A stretch of DNA of 64,000 nt from Streptomyces daqingensis. GTDB taxonomy: Bacteria; Actinomycetota; Actinomycetes; Streptomycetales; Streptomycetaceae. The notes under the pieces were generated by a model. It saw only the letters and a program-made list of their open reading frames with translations, did not search any database and was not told where the DNA came from. Positions 8,809 to 16,752 of the stretch are shown piece by piece. The stretch covers positions 351,949-415,948 of the forward strand of contig NZ_BMMP01000003.1 of assembly GCF_014645895.1 (NCBI RefSeq). Reading direction: 5' to 3'. A program made the position numbers and the translations under genes. The stretch's first letter is position 1. Every line of letters starts with the position of its first letter.

Positions 8809-11574
8809 TCAGCCCCTCCCCGCGAAGTCCGGTGGTTCCAGGTGCCGGTGGACGACCAGGAACGGCTTCTGCAGTCGGGCCAGCGCACGGACGTCGGCGC
8901 GCAGCTTTCGCGGACCGATCTGGTCCTTGCGCAGTACCAGCACCGGTGCCTCGAACTCCCCGTCCCGGCCGACCCGTACGGGGGAGCGGGCGGCGGTGAT
9001 GCCGGGCTTCCACGTCAGGCTGACCGTGCTGCCCGGGGGGAAGTCCTTGCCGCGAGCCAGTACGGCCTGGCCGGGCGGTCCGGCCTTCGGCGTCACCGTC
9101 AACTTCGGCTGCAGGATGCGGAGATGGGCGCTGTCCTTGTTGTCCTTCCGGTCGGGATCGCTGGGGGCGCCGCTGACGGTGGCTTTCAAGTCGCCGCTCT
9201 CCGCCTCGCGGTAGACGGCTGCCTGTGCCACGACGAGCCGGGCGCCCGGCTTGATGCTGCACGGGGAGCTGAGGGTGCAGCCGGTAAGGGGGCCGAGGGC
9301 ACGGCGCTTCGCCTTGTCCGGCTTGGGCCACTCGGCCGTGACGACCACGTTCTCGGCCGTCTTGGGGCCCGCGTTGGTGAGCACGAAGCGGGCGACGGTC
9401 TGCCTGCCGACGTAGTTCTTGGCGGGCACGACGCTCGTCTCCACCGCGACGTCCGCCTCGTTCGGCACGGGCGGCGCCAGCACGGTGAACTCGGCGGTGT
9501 CCTTGCCGGTGTTCCCCGCGGAGTCGGTGGCCTCGCAAGTGACCTTCGTCGTACCGACCTTGAAGCGAGAGCCGGACTCCGGCTCGCAGCTGACGGGGAG
9601 TTCGCCGTCGACGGCGTCGATCGCCGTGGCGGGGAAGTCGATTTCGGCTCCGGACTTGCCCGGGGCTTCCACCGTACGGTCGTCCACCGTCACCTCGGGG
9701 GCGTCGACGTCCTCGACGGTGATGGTGATGACCTCCTGGTAGTCCGGCACGGGCTCTCCGGGGCCGCCCGGTCCTTCAGGGTCGCCTCCGGGACCTTCGG
9801 GGTCACCGGGTCCTTCGACGTCGCCGGGACCTTCCGGGTCACCGGGTCCTTCGGGGTCGCCGGGTCCTTCGGGGCCACCGCCGGGCCCTTCCGGATCACC
9901 TGGTCCTTCGGGCCCACCGGGGTCGCCGCCCTCCGGTCCACCGGGGTCGCCTCCCTCCGGCCCGCCCGGCTGTCCCGGCCCCGGCCCGCCCGGATCCCCG
10001 GGGTCACCAGGCCCCCCGTCGTCGCATCCGTCACCGGACCCGCCGCCGAGCAGCCCTCCCAGCAGGCCGCCGAGCGCGCCCAGGGTGTCGCCGCCCGTCA
10101 GTCCCGCGAGCGCCCCGCCCACCAGGCCGACCGTGCTGCCGTCGCATCCGCCGGTGCCGGCGATCGCGCCCGCTGCCGCTCCGGCGATGAGGCCGCCGTC
10201 CGCGCCGCCGACGCCGCCGACCGCGGCGCCCGCGATGAGGCCGCCCTCGGAGTCGCCCGTGCCGGCGATGAGCCCGGCCGCAGCCCCAGCGGCGGCCGTC
10301 CCGTCCGCGCCGCCGACCGCGCCCGCCGCCGCACCGACGATGGCTCGGCCGCCCGAGTCGGCGCCCGCGCCCGGTCCCGCGTCTGCGCCCTCCAGTCCCG
10401 CCACATACGGGTCGCGGTTCTGGTGGGCGGCCGCGTCTTCGACGACGGCGTCCGGTGCACTGCCGTCCGGCAGCTTTCCGTCGGCGAGGAACTGGATCGT
10501 GCACTCCAGGTCGGTGCCCTGCGGCGCGTCCTTGTCCGCCTTGACGGTCTCCGTGAACGTGGCCGTCTTGCCACTGGTCACGGTGCTCGTCGACGGTTCG
10601 AGGGTGACCGACAGGGACGGATCGCAGTCCAGGGTCTGGTAACTGATCGTCGTCGGAAGGTTGGTGAGGCCTTCGACGACCTTGTCGGAGACCTTGTCGC
10701 CGTCGATGCCCTCGAAGAGCTCGCCGTTGGTCTCCTCCACGACCTTCGTCGCCTGGTTCGGCTCGTGCGTCGGGTCCTGGTTGTCCTCGTCCCCGTTGCC
10801 GTTGTCGCCGTTCCCGTTGAGGCCGTCGCCCAGCTCCGTCTCCACGTCGACGGCGAGGACGCGAACTCCCGCCTCGCGCAGAGCACTTGTCGTGTCGCCG
10901 AGGGAGTGGCCGAGGCTCGGGTCGTGGCTGGAGGCGTCGCCGACGAGGACGACGACGGGACTGGCGCCCTCCCTGAACTCGGTCTGGCCGCCGCTGCCGT
11001 GGGCGATCTGCCACAGCGCGTTGATCCAGTCCTCGGCCGGGCCGTTGCTCTGGTAGCCGCGGTCGGTGTCCAGGCGGTCGACGCCGTTCTGGACGTCGTC
11101 CATGTCGTCGGTGAGGCCCTGAAGCACCGTGTAGGCGCGGGGCCCGTCGGTGACGTCGCCGTAAGTGGCCACGGCGAAGCGGGCGTCGGGCTGCTCGTCG
11201 GTCACCGACTGGGTGATGCTCCGAAGGTTCTCCTGCACGTCGGCGATCGGCGGCCCCATGCTGCCCGTGCCGTCGACGAGCATCACGACGTCGGGCCGCG
11301 GGGGCACGACGGGTGTGCGCACCTTCTTCTCGACGGTCAGCGACTCGCCCGGCGAAAGGGATTCCTCGACGCGGTCGGGGGTGACGCTCGGACCGCGGTC
11401 GCCTGGCTTGGACCACGCCACGACACCGGGCAGGAAGCTGATCGCCAGGACCAGTACCAGTGTCAGTGCGCCGATGTGCAGTGCGGCAGTCCCGGTCAAC
11501 AGCCGTTTGACGGAGTCTGCCGCGGTGCGCCGTCCCGCCGCGCCGGGTCGTCGAAGGCGCTGAACACCCCGCAC
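8809..11574 (-). CDS. Membrane-anchored VWA protein with Gly-rich, collagen-like, HYR and CARDB/DUF11-like modules
   Basis: A 921-residue surface-type protein. Residues 32-54 are a hydrophobic signal-anchor (the RRTAADSVKRLL leader precedes it). A von Willebrand A domain follows with a MIDAS-like D101-G-T-G-S105. Next comes an Ala/Gly-rich region (about 400-540) with repeated GLIAGAA units. A collagen-like Gly/Pro/Glu/Asp tract lies at about 540-610, encoded by 18-base tandem repeats. A HYR domain ending in TCEATDSAGNTG and a CARDB/DUF11-like beta module (NAGPKTAENVVV) complete it. The gene is first in the unit leading to DUF4255 and the AAA+ ATPase, so a role in anchoring or presenting the injection particle at the envelope is plausible, but this is inference. 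The exact start is uncertain because a shorter start close to the hydrophobic segment is possible. Confidence 0.8.
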   Translation of the reverse strand: MRGVQRLRRPGAAGRRTAADSVKRLLTGTAALHIGALTLVLVLAISFLPGVVAWSKPGDRGPSVTPDRVEESLSPGESLTVEKKVRTPVVPPRPDVVMLVDGTGSMGPPIADVQENLRSITQSVTDEQPDARFAVATYGDVTDGPRAYTVLQGLTDDMDDVQNGVDRLDTDRGYQSNGPAEDWINALWQIAHGSGGQTEFREGASPVVVLVGDASSHDPSLGHSLGDTTSALREAGVRVLAVDVETELGDGLNGNGDNGNGDEDNQDPTHEPNQATKVVEETNGELFEGIDGDKVSDKVVEGLTNLPTTISYQTLDCDPSLSVTLEPSTSTVTSGKTATFTETVKADKDAPQGTDLECTIQFLADGKLPDGSAPDAVVEDAAAHQNRDPYVAGLEGADAGPGAGADSGGRAIVGAAAGAVGGADGTAAAGAAAGLIAGTGDSEGGLIAGAAVGGVGGADGGLIAGAAAGAIAGTGGCDGSTVGLVGGALAGLTGGDTLGALGGLLGGLLGGGSGDGCDDGGPGDPGDPGGPGPGQPGGPEGGDPGGPEGGDPGGPEGPGDPEGPGGGPEGPGDPEGPGDPEGPGDVEGPGDPEGPGGDPEGPGGPGEPVPDYQEVITITVEDVDAPEVTVDDRTVEAPGKSGAEIDFPATAIDAVDGELPVSCEPESGSRFKVGTTKVTCEATDSAGNTGKDTAEFTVLAPPVPNEADVAVETSVVPAKNYVGRQTVARFVLTNAGPKTAENVVVTAEWPKPDKAKRRALGPLTGCTLSSPCSIKPGARLVVAQAAVYREAESGDLKATVSGAPSDPDRKDNKDSAHLRILQPKLTVTPKAGPPGQAVLARGKDFPPGSTVSLTWKPGITAARSPVRVGRDGEFEAPVLVLRKDQIGPRKLRADVRALARLQKPFLVVHRHLEPPDFAGRG
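9750..9985. repeat. Degenerate 18-bp tandem repeats encoding collagen-like Gly-x-y tract
   Basis: Within the VWA protein gene, units close to ccgggtccttcggggtcg recur with an 18-base period, encoding six-residue blocks of the type G-D-P-E-G-P on the minus strand. The tract varies between GGDP and PGDP units and is bounded by non-repetitive sequence. Such arrays expand and contract by slippage, and assembly errors are possible here. Confidence 0.8.
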
Positions 11575-11870
11575 AGAAGCCCCCCTTGTGGTCCGCAGAT
11601 GCGCGCTTCACCCTGGCCCGCGAGCCCCGCCGGTGGAGAGCGGAAGGGAGCCAACCCTTCGGGTACGGGCCCGTGCCCGAACGTGCATCGAGGCCGGATG
11701 CGTGTCGCAGAGAGTCCGGCGGGTGCCCCCTCTGTACCTCCACCGCCCCTCCTGGTCCCGTAACTCGCGCCTCTCACACACGTGTCGGGACCGGGGCCAG
11801 CGCCCGCCGCCGCAGCGGACAGACGCTCCCCGTCACCTCGTGCTCAGGGCCCCAGGGCCGAGCTCTGGGC

Positions 11871-12512
11871 TCAGATCAGCCCCTGCCGCAGCGCGTACGC
11901 CACCGCGTGCGAGCGGTTCCGCAGGTTGAGCCGCGTCATCACCGCGTGCAGCACGTTCTTGATGGTCCGCTCCGAATAGGCGAGCTTGAGGGCGATGTCG
12001 GCCGTGTCGCACCCCTCCGCGACGAGCCGCAGCACCTCGATCTCCCGCGTGGCGAGGCCCGTGAAGTTCAGTCCGCGCGGCCCCAGCACCTCCCCCTGGA
12101 GCTTGCCCACCTGTTCGAGGAGCGTGCCGAGCAGGTCCGGCGGCACATGGCCCTCCCCGTTGGCCACGGCCTTGATGACCTTCACCAGGCGCTCCGGCGT
12201 GGCGTCGGCCCGCCGTACGATCCCCACGAAGCCGCATTCGGCCGCGCTGAGCAGCTGCTGCTCGTCGATGTGCGTCGTGACCAGCACCCCCCGCGCGGCG
12301 CTGGTCCGGTGGATCTGCCGTAACGCCCGTAACACCGATTCGTCGACGGCGTCCGCGACGACGACCACCACTTCGGGCGGTTCCTCCGCGTCCTGGTCCA
12401 CGAGCCGCACTTCGGGCCGCGTCCGCAGATGGCTGGCCAGACCCGCCTGCGAGATCGGGTCCTGGGCCCGTACGTCGACGGTCACGCGGTCCACGGAAGT
12501 GTGCTGGTTCAT
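11871..12512 (-). CDS. LuxR/NarL-type regulator of the eCIS locus, with two TTA codons
   Basis: A 213-residue protein. Residues 1-140 form a receiver-like domain that lacks an obvious phosphorylatable Asp pocket. Residues about 150-213 are a LuxR helix-turn-helix (LATREIEVLRLVAEGCDTADIA, then SERTIKNVLHAVMTRL). LuxR genes occur beside the structural genes in streptomycete eCIS loci. Leu61 and Leu64 are both TTA codons (12330-12332 and 12321-12323), the codon read only by the bldA tRNA, which is a classic sign of developmentally gated regulators. The gene is divergent from the Ig-like membrane protein gene at 12734, and the 220 bases between them should hold both promoters. Confidence 0.88.
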   Translation of the reverse strand: MNQHTSVDRVTVDVRAQDPISQAGLASHLRTRPEVRLVDQDAEEPPEVVVVVADAVDESVLRALRQIHRTSAARGVLVTTHIDEQQLLSAAECGFVGIVRRADATPERLVKVIKAVANGEGHVPPDLLGTLLEQVGKLQGEVLGPRGLNFTGLATREIEVLRLVAEGCDTADIALKLAYSERTIKNVLHAVMTRLNLRNRSHAVAYALRQGLI

Positions 12513-12733
12513 CCCGTGCTTCCCTCCCCCTCAGTCAGGCGCCGGTGCGCCTGCCTATGTGCAATCGGTCTCTCTTCCAGTCGCTGCCGTTCTGTGCGGC
12601 AGAAGGCTTCCCTGCCGTCCGTACGGTGCGAAAGAGGGCACAACACGATGGCTCAGAGAGAACCCGCATTTGCCCGAAAGCGTTCCTGTCCGGCCGCTGC
12701 TCGTAATGCCGGTGTGAACGTACGGTGCGCGCC

Positions 12734-14062
12734 ATGAGTGTTTCGGCGAGCCTCGACGAGTCCACCGTCAGCCTGGAGCCCGGCAGCGAGGCGGCCCTAC
12801 CCGTCCAGGTGCTCAACTCGGGCACCACGGTCGAGGAAGTCCGCTTCGAGGTGGTCGGGCCCTGCGCGGGCTGGGCCGCTGTCGAGCCCGAGAGCCTGTC
12901 GCTCTACCCCGGCGCGTCCGGTACCGCGACGATCACGCTGCACCCGCCGCGCAGTTCGTCGGTCATGCCGGGCGAGACGCCGCTGGGCCTGCGCGTCATC
13001 CCCACAAGTGACCCTGCGCAGACGGTGGTTCCCGAACGCTCCGTCGAGATACTGCCGTTCAGCGACGTCACCTCCGAGATCGTTCCCCGCGCCTCGCACA
13101 GCGCGTGGAGGGGACGTCACGAGGTCGCCGTCGACAACAGGGGCAACACGCATGCCTCTTTCGACCTGGAGGCGCGGGAGGAGACCGAGCGCGCGCGGCT
13201 GGTCTTCGAGCCGGCGCAGCTGGACGTGCCGCCGGGAGAGGCGAAGTTCGCGAAGCTGAGGGTGCGGCCGGTGCAGCGCGTGTGGCGCGGCGCGCCCGTC
13301 ACCCATCCCTTCCAAGTCCTCGTCGCCCAGCGGCCGTTGGGGGACGGCGCCGAGCCCGCCATGCCCGTGGTGCTGGACGGCACGTACGAGCAGGAGGCCA
13401 TCCTGCCGCGCTGGCTGCCCCGCGTGCTCATCGCCGCGGTGCTGCTGGTGGGGCTGCTGGCCGGGCTCTGGTACGGGCTGCTGAGGCCGACGGTGCGGTC
13501 GGCGGCCAAGGAGGCCATCACGCCGGAGGCCATCAACTCTGCGGAGGCCGAACGCGCGAAGAACGCGGCCGCGGGTGGGAAGGGCGCGGGTGGCGGCGCG
13601 AACAGCGGCGCGAGCGGCTCGGGCGGGCAGAGCAGCGGCCGCAACGGCGGTGGCGCGAACGGCTCCGGTGGGGCGGGCGGTGGTGGTGGAGGCGGCGCGC
13701 CGAAGAGCGCGCGTGTGCAGGTCAAGGACTCCGTCGGCGGCGGTGCGACGGACAAGACCGCGTACACGGTCGAGAGCGGCAAGGTCTTCTCGCTCACCGA
13801 CATCGTCGTGCAGAACCCGCAGGGCGACTCGGGCACTGTCGTCGTCTCCAGCGAGGACGGGCAGGTGCTCGACCTCGCGCTGGAGAACTTCCGCGACTCC
13901 GACTACCACTTCGTGACTCCGATCGAGGTCTCGGCCGGCGGCAAGATCACCATCTCCATCACCTGCCGTCAGGTGGGCAAGCCAGTGAAGGCGCCCAAGC
14001 CGTCCCAGTGCAGCGAATCGCTGTTCCTCGGCGGCTCGTTGAGCGACGCGAAGGGCGGCTGA
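12734..14062 (+). CDS. Single-pass membrane protein with N-terminal Ig-like (NEW3-type) domains
   Basis: A 442-residue protein. Residues 1-220 resemble two Ig-like/NEW3 beta domains (SLDESTVSLEPGSEAALPVQV, and PGGSGTATITL-like strands with HNRGN-type turns). A transmembrane helix follows at about 231-252 (VLIAAVLLVGLLAGLWYGLL). A Gly/Ser/Asn-rich linker spans about 275-330, and a C-terminal beta domain follows. With no signal peptide, the N-terminal half is probably cytoplasmic and the C-terminal domain outside. Similar proteins accompany streptomycete eCIS loci, where the particle sits in the cytoplasm and needs a membrane contact, so a docking role is plausible but unproven. The ATG at 12734 is preferred over a GTG at 12725; neither has a good ribosome binding site. 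Confidence 0.75.
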   Translation: MSVSASLDESTVSLEPGSEAALPVQVLNSGTTVEEVRFEVVGPCAGWAAVEPESLSLYPGASGTATITLHPPRSSSVMPGETPLGLRVIPTSDPAQTVVPERSVEILPFSDVTSEIVPRASHSAWRGRHEVAVDNRGNTHASFDLEAREETERARLVFEPAQLDVPPGEAKFAKLRVRPVQRVWRGAPVTHPFQVLVAQRPLGDGAEPAMPVVLDGTYEQEAILPRWLPRVLIAAVLLVGLLAGLWYGLLRPTVRSAAKEAITPEAINSAEAERAKNAAAGGKGAGGGANSGASGSGGQSSGRNGGGANGSGGAGGGGGGGAPKSARVQVKDSVGGGATDKTAYTVESGKVFSLTDIVVQNPQGDSGTVVVSSEDGQVLDLALENFRDSDYHFVTPIEVSAGGKITISITCRQVGKPVKAPKPSQCSESLFLGGSLSDAKGG

Positions 14063-14094
14063 CGAGCACGCCGGGCCGGGGTTCCCACTTCCGG

Positions 14095-14123
14095 GGCGCG
14101 TACGGCCGCACGCCGTACGCGCC
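14095..14123. terminator. 12-bp perfect hairpin downstream of the Ig-like membrane protein gene
   Basis: A stem of GGCGCGTACGGC with its exact complement and a 5-base loop begins 32 bases after the stop codon. There is no U tract, as is common in high-GC actinobacteria. It could serve both this gene and the convergent DUF4157 gene, which ends at 14316. Confidence 0.7.
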
Positions 14124-14315
14124 TCCTTCGTCCGGACGGCGTGCGTCCACCACGAGGCGTCGTCCTCAAGACCCGTGCGAGGCCGACGAGTTCGCGCGCC
14201 GCAGACAGCCGGGGGCAGGCAGGGCGGCCCGGCGGTCCGGGGGTCCGGACCGCGTGCATCTCCGCCCTGCTGGTCCCCGCGTGGGCAGAGCCCGCCCCCA
14301 CAGGAGCGCGGCGGC

Positions 14316-15149
14316 TCACTCGGGAGGTGGCTCCTCCTCCTCTTCGGCTTTCGCGTCGCCGGCGGCGCGCTGCACGAACGAGCCCTGCACGTCCGCCGGT
14401 TCCTCCTCCTCGTCCTCGGCCTGTCGCTGAACGGCGGCGGCCGGGGAGGGGGCGGACGTCGCCTCCGCCGCGGGACCGGAAGCCGTGCCGGACGCGGGTG
14501 AGGGCTGCGCCATGACGCGTTCGGCGTTGGCGCTGGCCTCCTGCTCGAACCGGTCGGACGGTTCGCTCACGCGGATGCCGCCCGGCGCCTCGGTCCCTTC
14601 GACGGGCCCGCTGCGCTGCTGGATGACGTGGGTCAGCTCGTGGGCGAGGGTGGTGCGGCCCTCGTGGGACGAGGGGTCGTAGGCGTCGCGCTGGAAGACG
14701 ACGTTGCTGCCGACCGTGTAGGCGCGGGCGCCGACGTCCTTCGCGGAGTCGTGCGCGGCGGAACCGGTGTGGACCCGTACGTCGGAGAAGTCGGCGCCGA
14801 GCCTGCCCTCCATGTCGGTCCGCGTGTCCTGGTCCAGGGACTGCCCGTCGGAGGAGGAGATCACGTCGTGCACGGAGGACCTGGCAGCGGGCTGCCCGGC
14901 GCCTTCCTCCTGCTCGCGCCCGTCCCCGGCGCCCTCCCGCTGCACCATCGACGTCACGGCGCTGTTGCCCACCGTCCGTTGCAGGGTTCCCATGCCGGAC
15001 CGGCCGACGACGTCCGTCCTGCCGGAGGCGGCGGCGCGCAGCAGATGCGGCAGCTCCGCCTGAGCGTGCGTGTCACCCGGCGTGCCGTCCCGGCTCAGCA
15101 CCTCGTCGTGTTCGTGGCCGTGCTCCCGGTCGTGCTCGTGTGCGCGCAT
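14316..15149 (-). CDS. DUF4157 protein with HExxH motif, eCIS-associated
   Basis: A 277-residue protein with a His/Glu/Asp-rich N-terminus. The motif LQRTVGNSAVTSMVQR at residues 56-71 parallels the motif in the effector at 1845. The DUF4157 domain spans about 105-180 and ends in H170-E-L-T-H174, a zincin-like metallopeptidase signature. An acidic low-complexity tail follows. DUF4157 proteins are among the most frequent cargo or accessory proteins of eCIS loci, and the domain is believed to be a peptidase or adaptor. The ATG at 15149 is chosen because GGGGGAG lies just upstream; an extended reading to 15257 lacks this. Confidence 0.87.
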   Translation of the reverse strand: MRAHEHDREHGHEHDEVLSRDGTPGDTHAQAELPHLLRAAASGRTDVVGRSGMGTLQRTVGNSAVTSMVQREGAGDGREQEEGAGQPAARSSVHDVISSSDGQSLDQDTRTDMEGRLGADFSDVRVHTGSAAHDSAKDVGARAYTVGSNVVFQRDAYDPSSHEGRTTLAHELTHVIQQRSGPVEGTEAPGGIRVSEPSDRFEQEASANAERVMAQPSPASGTASGPAAEATSAPSPAAAVQRQAEDEEEEPADVQGSFVQRAAGDAKAEEEEEPPPE

Positions 15150-15327
15150 CGTGCCGCTCCCCCTCGAACTCCGCCGCGTACGAACGTCGTTACGGGGGCC
15201 CAGCGTGACGGGGCGGGGGCAGAGCGTAAAGGACGTACAGCGGCACCGGAGGTGCACTTCCGCTTGCCCTTTCGGGAAAAACGGCCCGATCTGGGGCGGG
15301 GAGCGCCGGTGCCGGGGAGGTCCGGTT

Positions 15328-15358
15328 GCGCGTGAGCGGCGGCCGCACGCTCACGCGC
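15328..15358. terminator. 11-bp hairpin downstream of DUF1918 gene
   Basis: GCGCGTGAGCG and its exact complement are separated by 9 bases, starting 32 bases beyond the stop of the minus-strand DUF1918 gene. It is a probable factor-independent or pausing terminator and also separates this gene from the eCIS flank. Confidence 0.6.
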
Positions 15359-15390
15359 GACCGCCGCCCGGCGTACGTCCGAGGGGGCCG

Positions 15391-15582
15391 TCAGGCCTTC
15401 TTGCGCTCCCGCACCACGGTGTCGGGCCCCGGTGACATGACGGCCTCGTGGCCGTCGTCGAAACGCACCCGGTAGGGCGGTTCGCCGTCCGTGCCCAGTA
15501 CTTCGACGATCTCCGCGACGCGGTCGTGGTCGCCCACGACCCGTCCGTGCACCAGCAGGCTGTCGCCCGTCTTCGCTCGCAT
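15391..15582 (-). CDS. DUF1918 domain protein
   Basis: A 63-residue protein (MRAKTGDSLLVHGRV, then PPYRVRFDDGHEAVMSPGPD) with the typical DUF1918 beta-barrel-like signature. This family of short actinobacterial proteins has no established function. It appears to be monocistronic. The 16 bases directly before its ATG form a perfect inverted repeat that includes the Shine-Dalgarno sequence (see separate entry). Confidence 0.9.
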   Translation of the reverse strand: MRAKTGDSLLVHGRVVGDHDRVAEIVEVLGTDGEPPYRVRFDDGHEAVMSPGPDTVVRERKKA

Positions 15583-15598
15583 CAGGAGGACCCTCCTG
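15583..15598 (-). promoter_or_regulatory. Palindromic Shine-Dalgarno region of the DUF1918 gene
   Basis: On the mRNA strand CAGGAGG is followed by two bases and then CCTCCTG, directly abutting the ATG. The ribosome binding site is thus one arm of a perfect 7-bp inverted repeat. A 2-base loop is too tight for the full hairpin, but a shorter stem could still mask the site. Confidence 0.5.
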
Positions 15599-15723
15599 TT
15601 CGCAGGGTGTGCACGGAGGGTTCCGTGCAGTCCGCACTTGTACCTTTCCGTACCGATAAGTCTACGGCGGAGCGGTGAACTGCGCCCGGGCTGAGGCCCG
15701 TCAGGTGCGGCCCGCGAGGCCCG

Positions 15724-16752
15724 TCAGGTACGGCTCCGGCGTACGACGGCTATGCAGACCAGCACCGCCACCGCCGTCAGAGGCGCTGCCGCGGAGAGGT
15801 CCTCTCCCAGCAGTAGAACCGACCAGCCGAGTGTGAGCAGCGGCTGCGCGAGCTGCGTCTGGCTGGCCCTGGCCACTCCCGCGACGCTCAGCCCGCGGTA
15901 CCAGAGCGTCAGCCCGAGCAGCTGCGACCCGGCGGCCACCCACAGCAGTCCGAGGACCGCGTGCACGGTCGGCCCGCCGGAGGGCTCCAGGGCGAGGGCG
16001 ACAGCGGCTCCCGGCACGGCGAGCGGCAGGCACCCCACGAGCGACCACCCGACCACCTGTGTCCCGGTCAGCTCGCCCACCAGGCGCGCGCCCTCCGCGT
16101 ACCCGGCGGCGCACAGCAGCAGTGCGACGCCCAGGAAGAGGTCGCCGGTGGTGGGGGCACCGCCGGACTCGTGCAGGGCGAAGGCGATGACGGCCGCCGC
16201 CCCCGCGAGGGCGGCTCCCCAGAAGACGCGGGAGGGCCGTGCCCCGGTGCGCAGCGAGGAGTACAGGGCGGTCGTCAGCGGGAGCAGGCCGACGACGACG
16301 GCGGCGTGCGCGGTGGTGGACGTCTGCAGGGCGAGCGTCGTCAGCAGCGGAAACCCCACCATGACGCCCGACGCCGCGACGGCCAGCCACGGCCAGTGGC
16401 GCCGCGCCGGCACGGGGACGCGGAAGGCGGCGACCAGGACGCTCGCGAGGACGGCCGCCAGCAGCAGCCGCAGGAAGGTCGCCGACCAGGGACCGAAGCC
16501 CTCCAGCGACCAGGCGGTGGCGGGGAAGGTGAGGGAGAAGCAGACGACGCCCAGCGCGGCGAGCAGCAGCCCCCGGCCACCCGCCCGGGGTGCGCTCTGG
16601 GCGGTCCGCGCTGCCGGTGCGGCAGCTGCGGGGGCCGCCGGTGCGGATGCCGCGGGGTGGCGCTGCGACTGTGCGTCCGTCGCGTCGGGCTCCGCTCCGC
16701 AAGGGGGAACCGCTACTCCCTGCGAGCCAATAGCGCTATCGTTGTCTCTCAT
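15724..16752 (-). CDS. EamA/DMT family transporter
   Basis: A 342-residue integral membrane protein with about ten hydrophobic helices arranged as two EamA repeats. Examples are LLLAALGVVCFSLTFPATAWSL near residue 65 and the C-terminal AAPLTAVAVLVCIAVV. Family members export amino acids or metabolites. The first 60 residues are Ala/Pro-rich and probably not membrane-embedded. It is divergent from a MocR-type regulator gene, and the two start codons overlap (16750-16753). This pairing is common and suggests that the regulator controls the transporter. The transporter mRNA would be leaderless or nearly so if this start is right. Confidence 0.88.
   Translation of the reverse strand: MRDNDSAIGSQGVAVPPCGAEPDATDAQSQRHPAASAPAAPAAAAPAARTAQSAPRAGGRGLLLAALGVVCFSLTFPATAWSLEGFGPWSATFLRLLLAAVLASVLVAAFRVPVPARRHWPWLAVAASGVMVGFPLLTTLALQTSTTAHAAVVVGLLPLTTALYSSLRTGARPSRVFWGAALAGAAAVIAFALHESGGAPTTGDLFLGVALLLCAAGYAEGARLVGELTGTQVVGWSLVGCLPLAVPGAAVALALEPSGGPTVHAVLGLLWVAAGSQLLGLTLWYRGLSVAGVARASQTQLAQPLLTLGWSVLLLGEDLSAAAPLTAVAVLVCIAVVRRSRT
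16730..16739. promoter_or_regulatory. ATAGCGCTAT palindrome in the MocR/EamA intergenic start region
   Basis: A perfect 10-bp palindrome lies 11 bases before the regulator start codon and within the first codons of the transporter as read here. Its AT-rich core stands out, and ATAG/CTAT half-sites are typical of GntR/MocR operators. It also contains the likely -10 of the regulator, consistent with autoregulation. Confidence 0.55.

Noticed and set aside
8803-11763. 986-residue plus-strand open frame
   Set aside because: Mirror of the VWA protein gene with no domain and no ribosome binding site.
1-15149. Tailed prophage rather than eCIS
   Set aside because: No capsid, terminase, integrase or lysis genes in the window; AAA+, DUF4255, DUF4157 and LuxR neighbours fit an eCIS. 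The left part is unseen, so this is not absolute.
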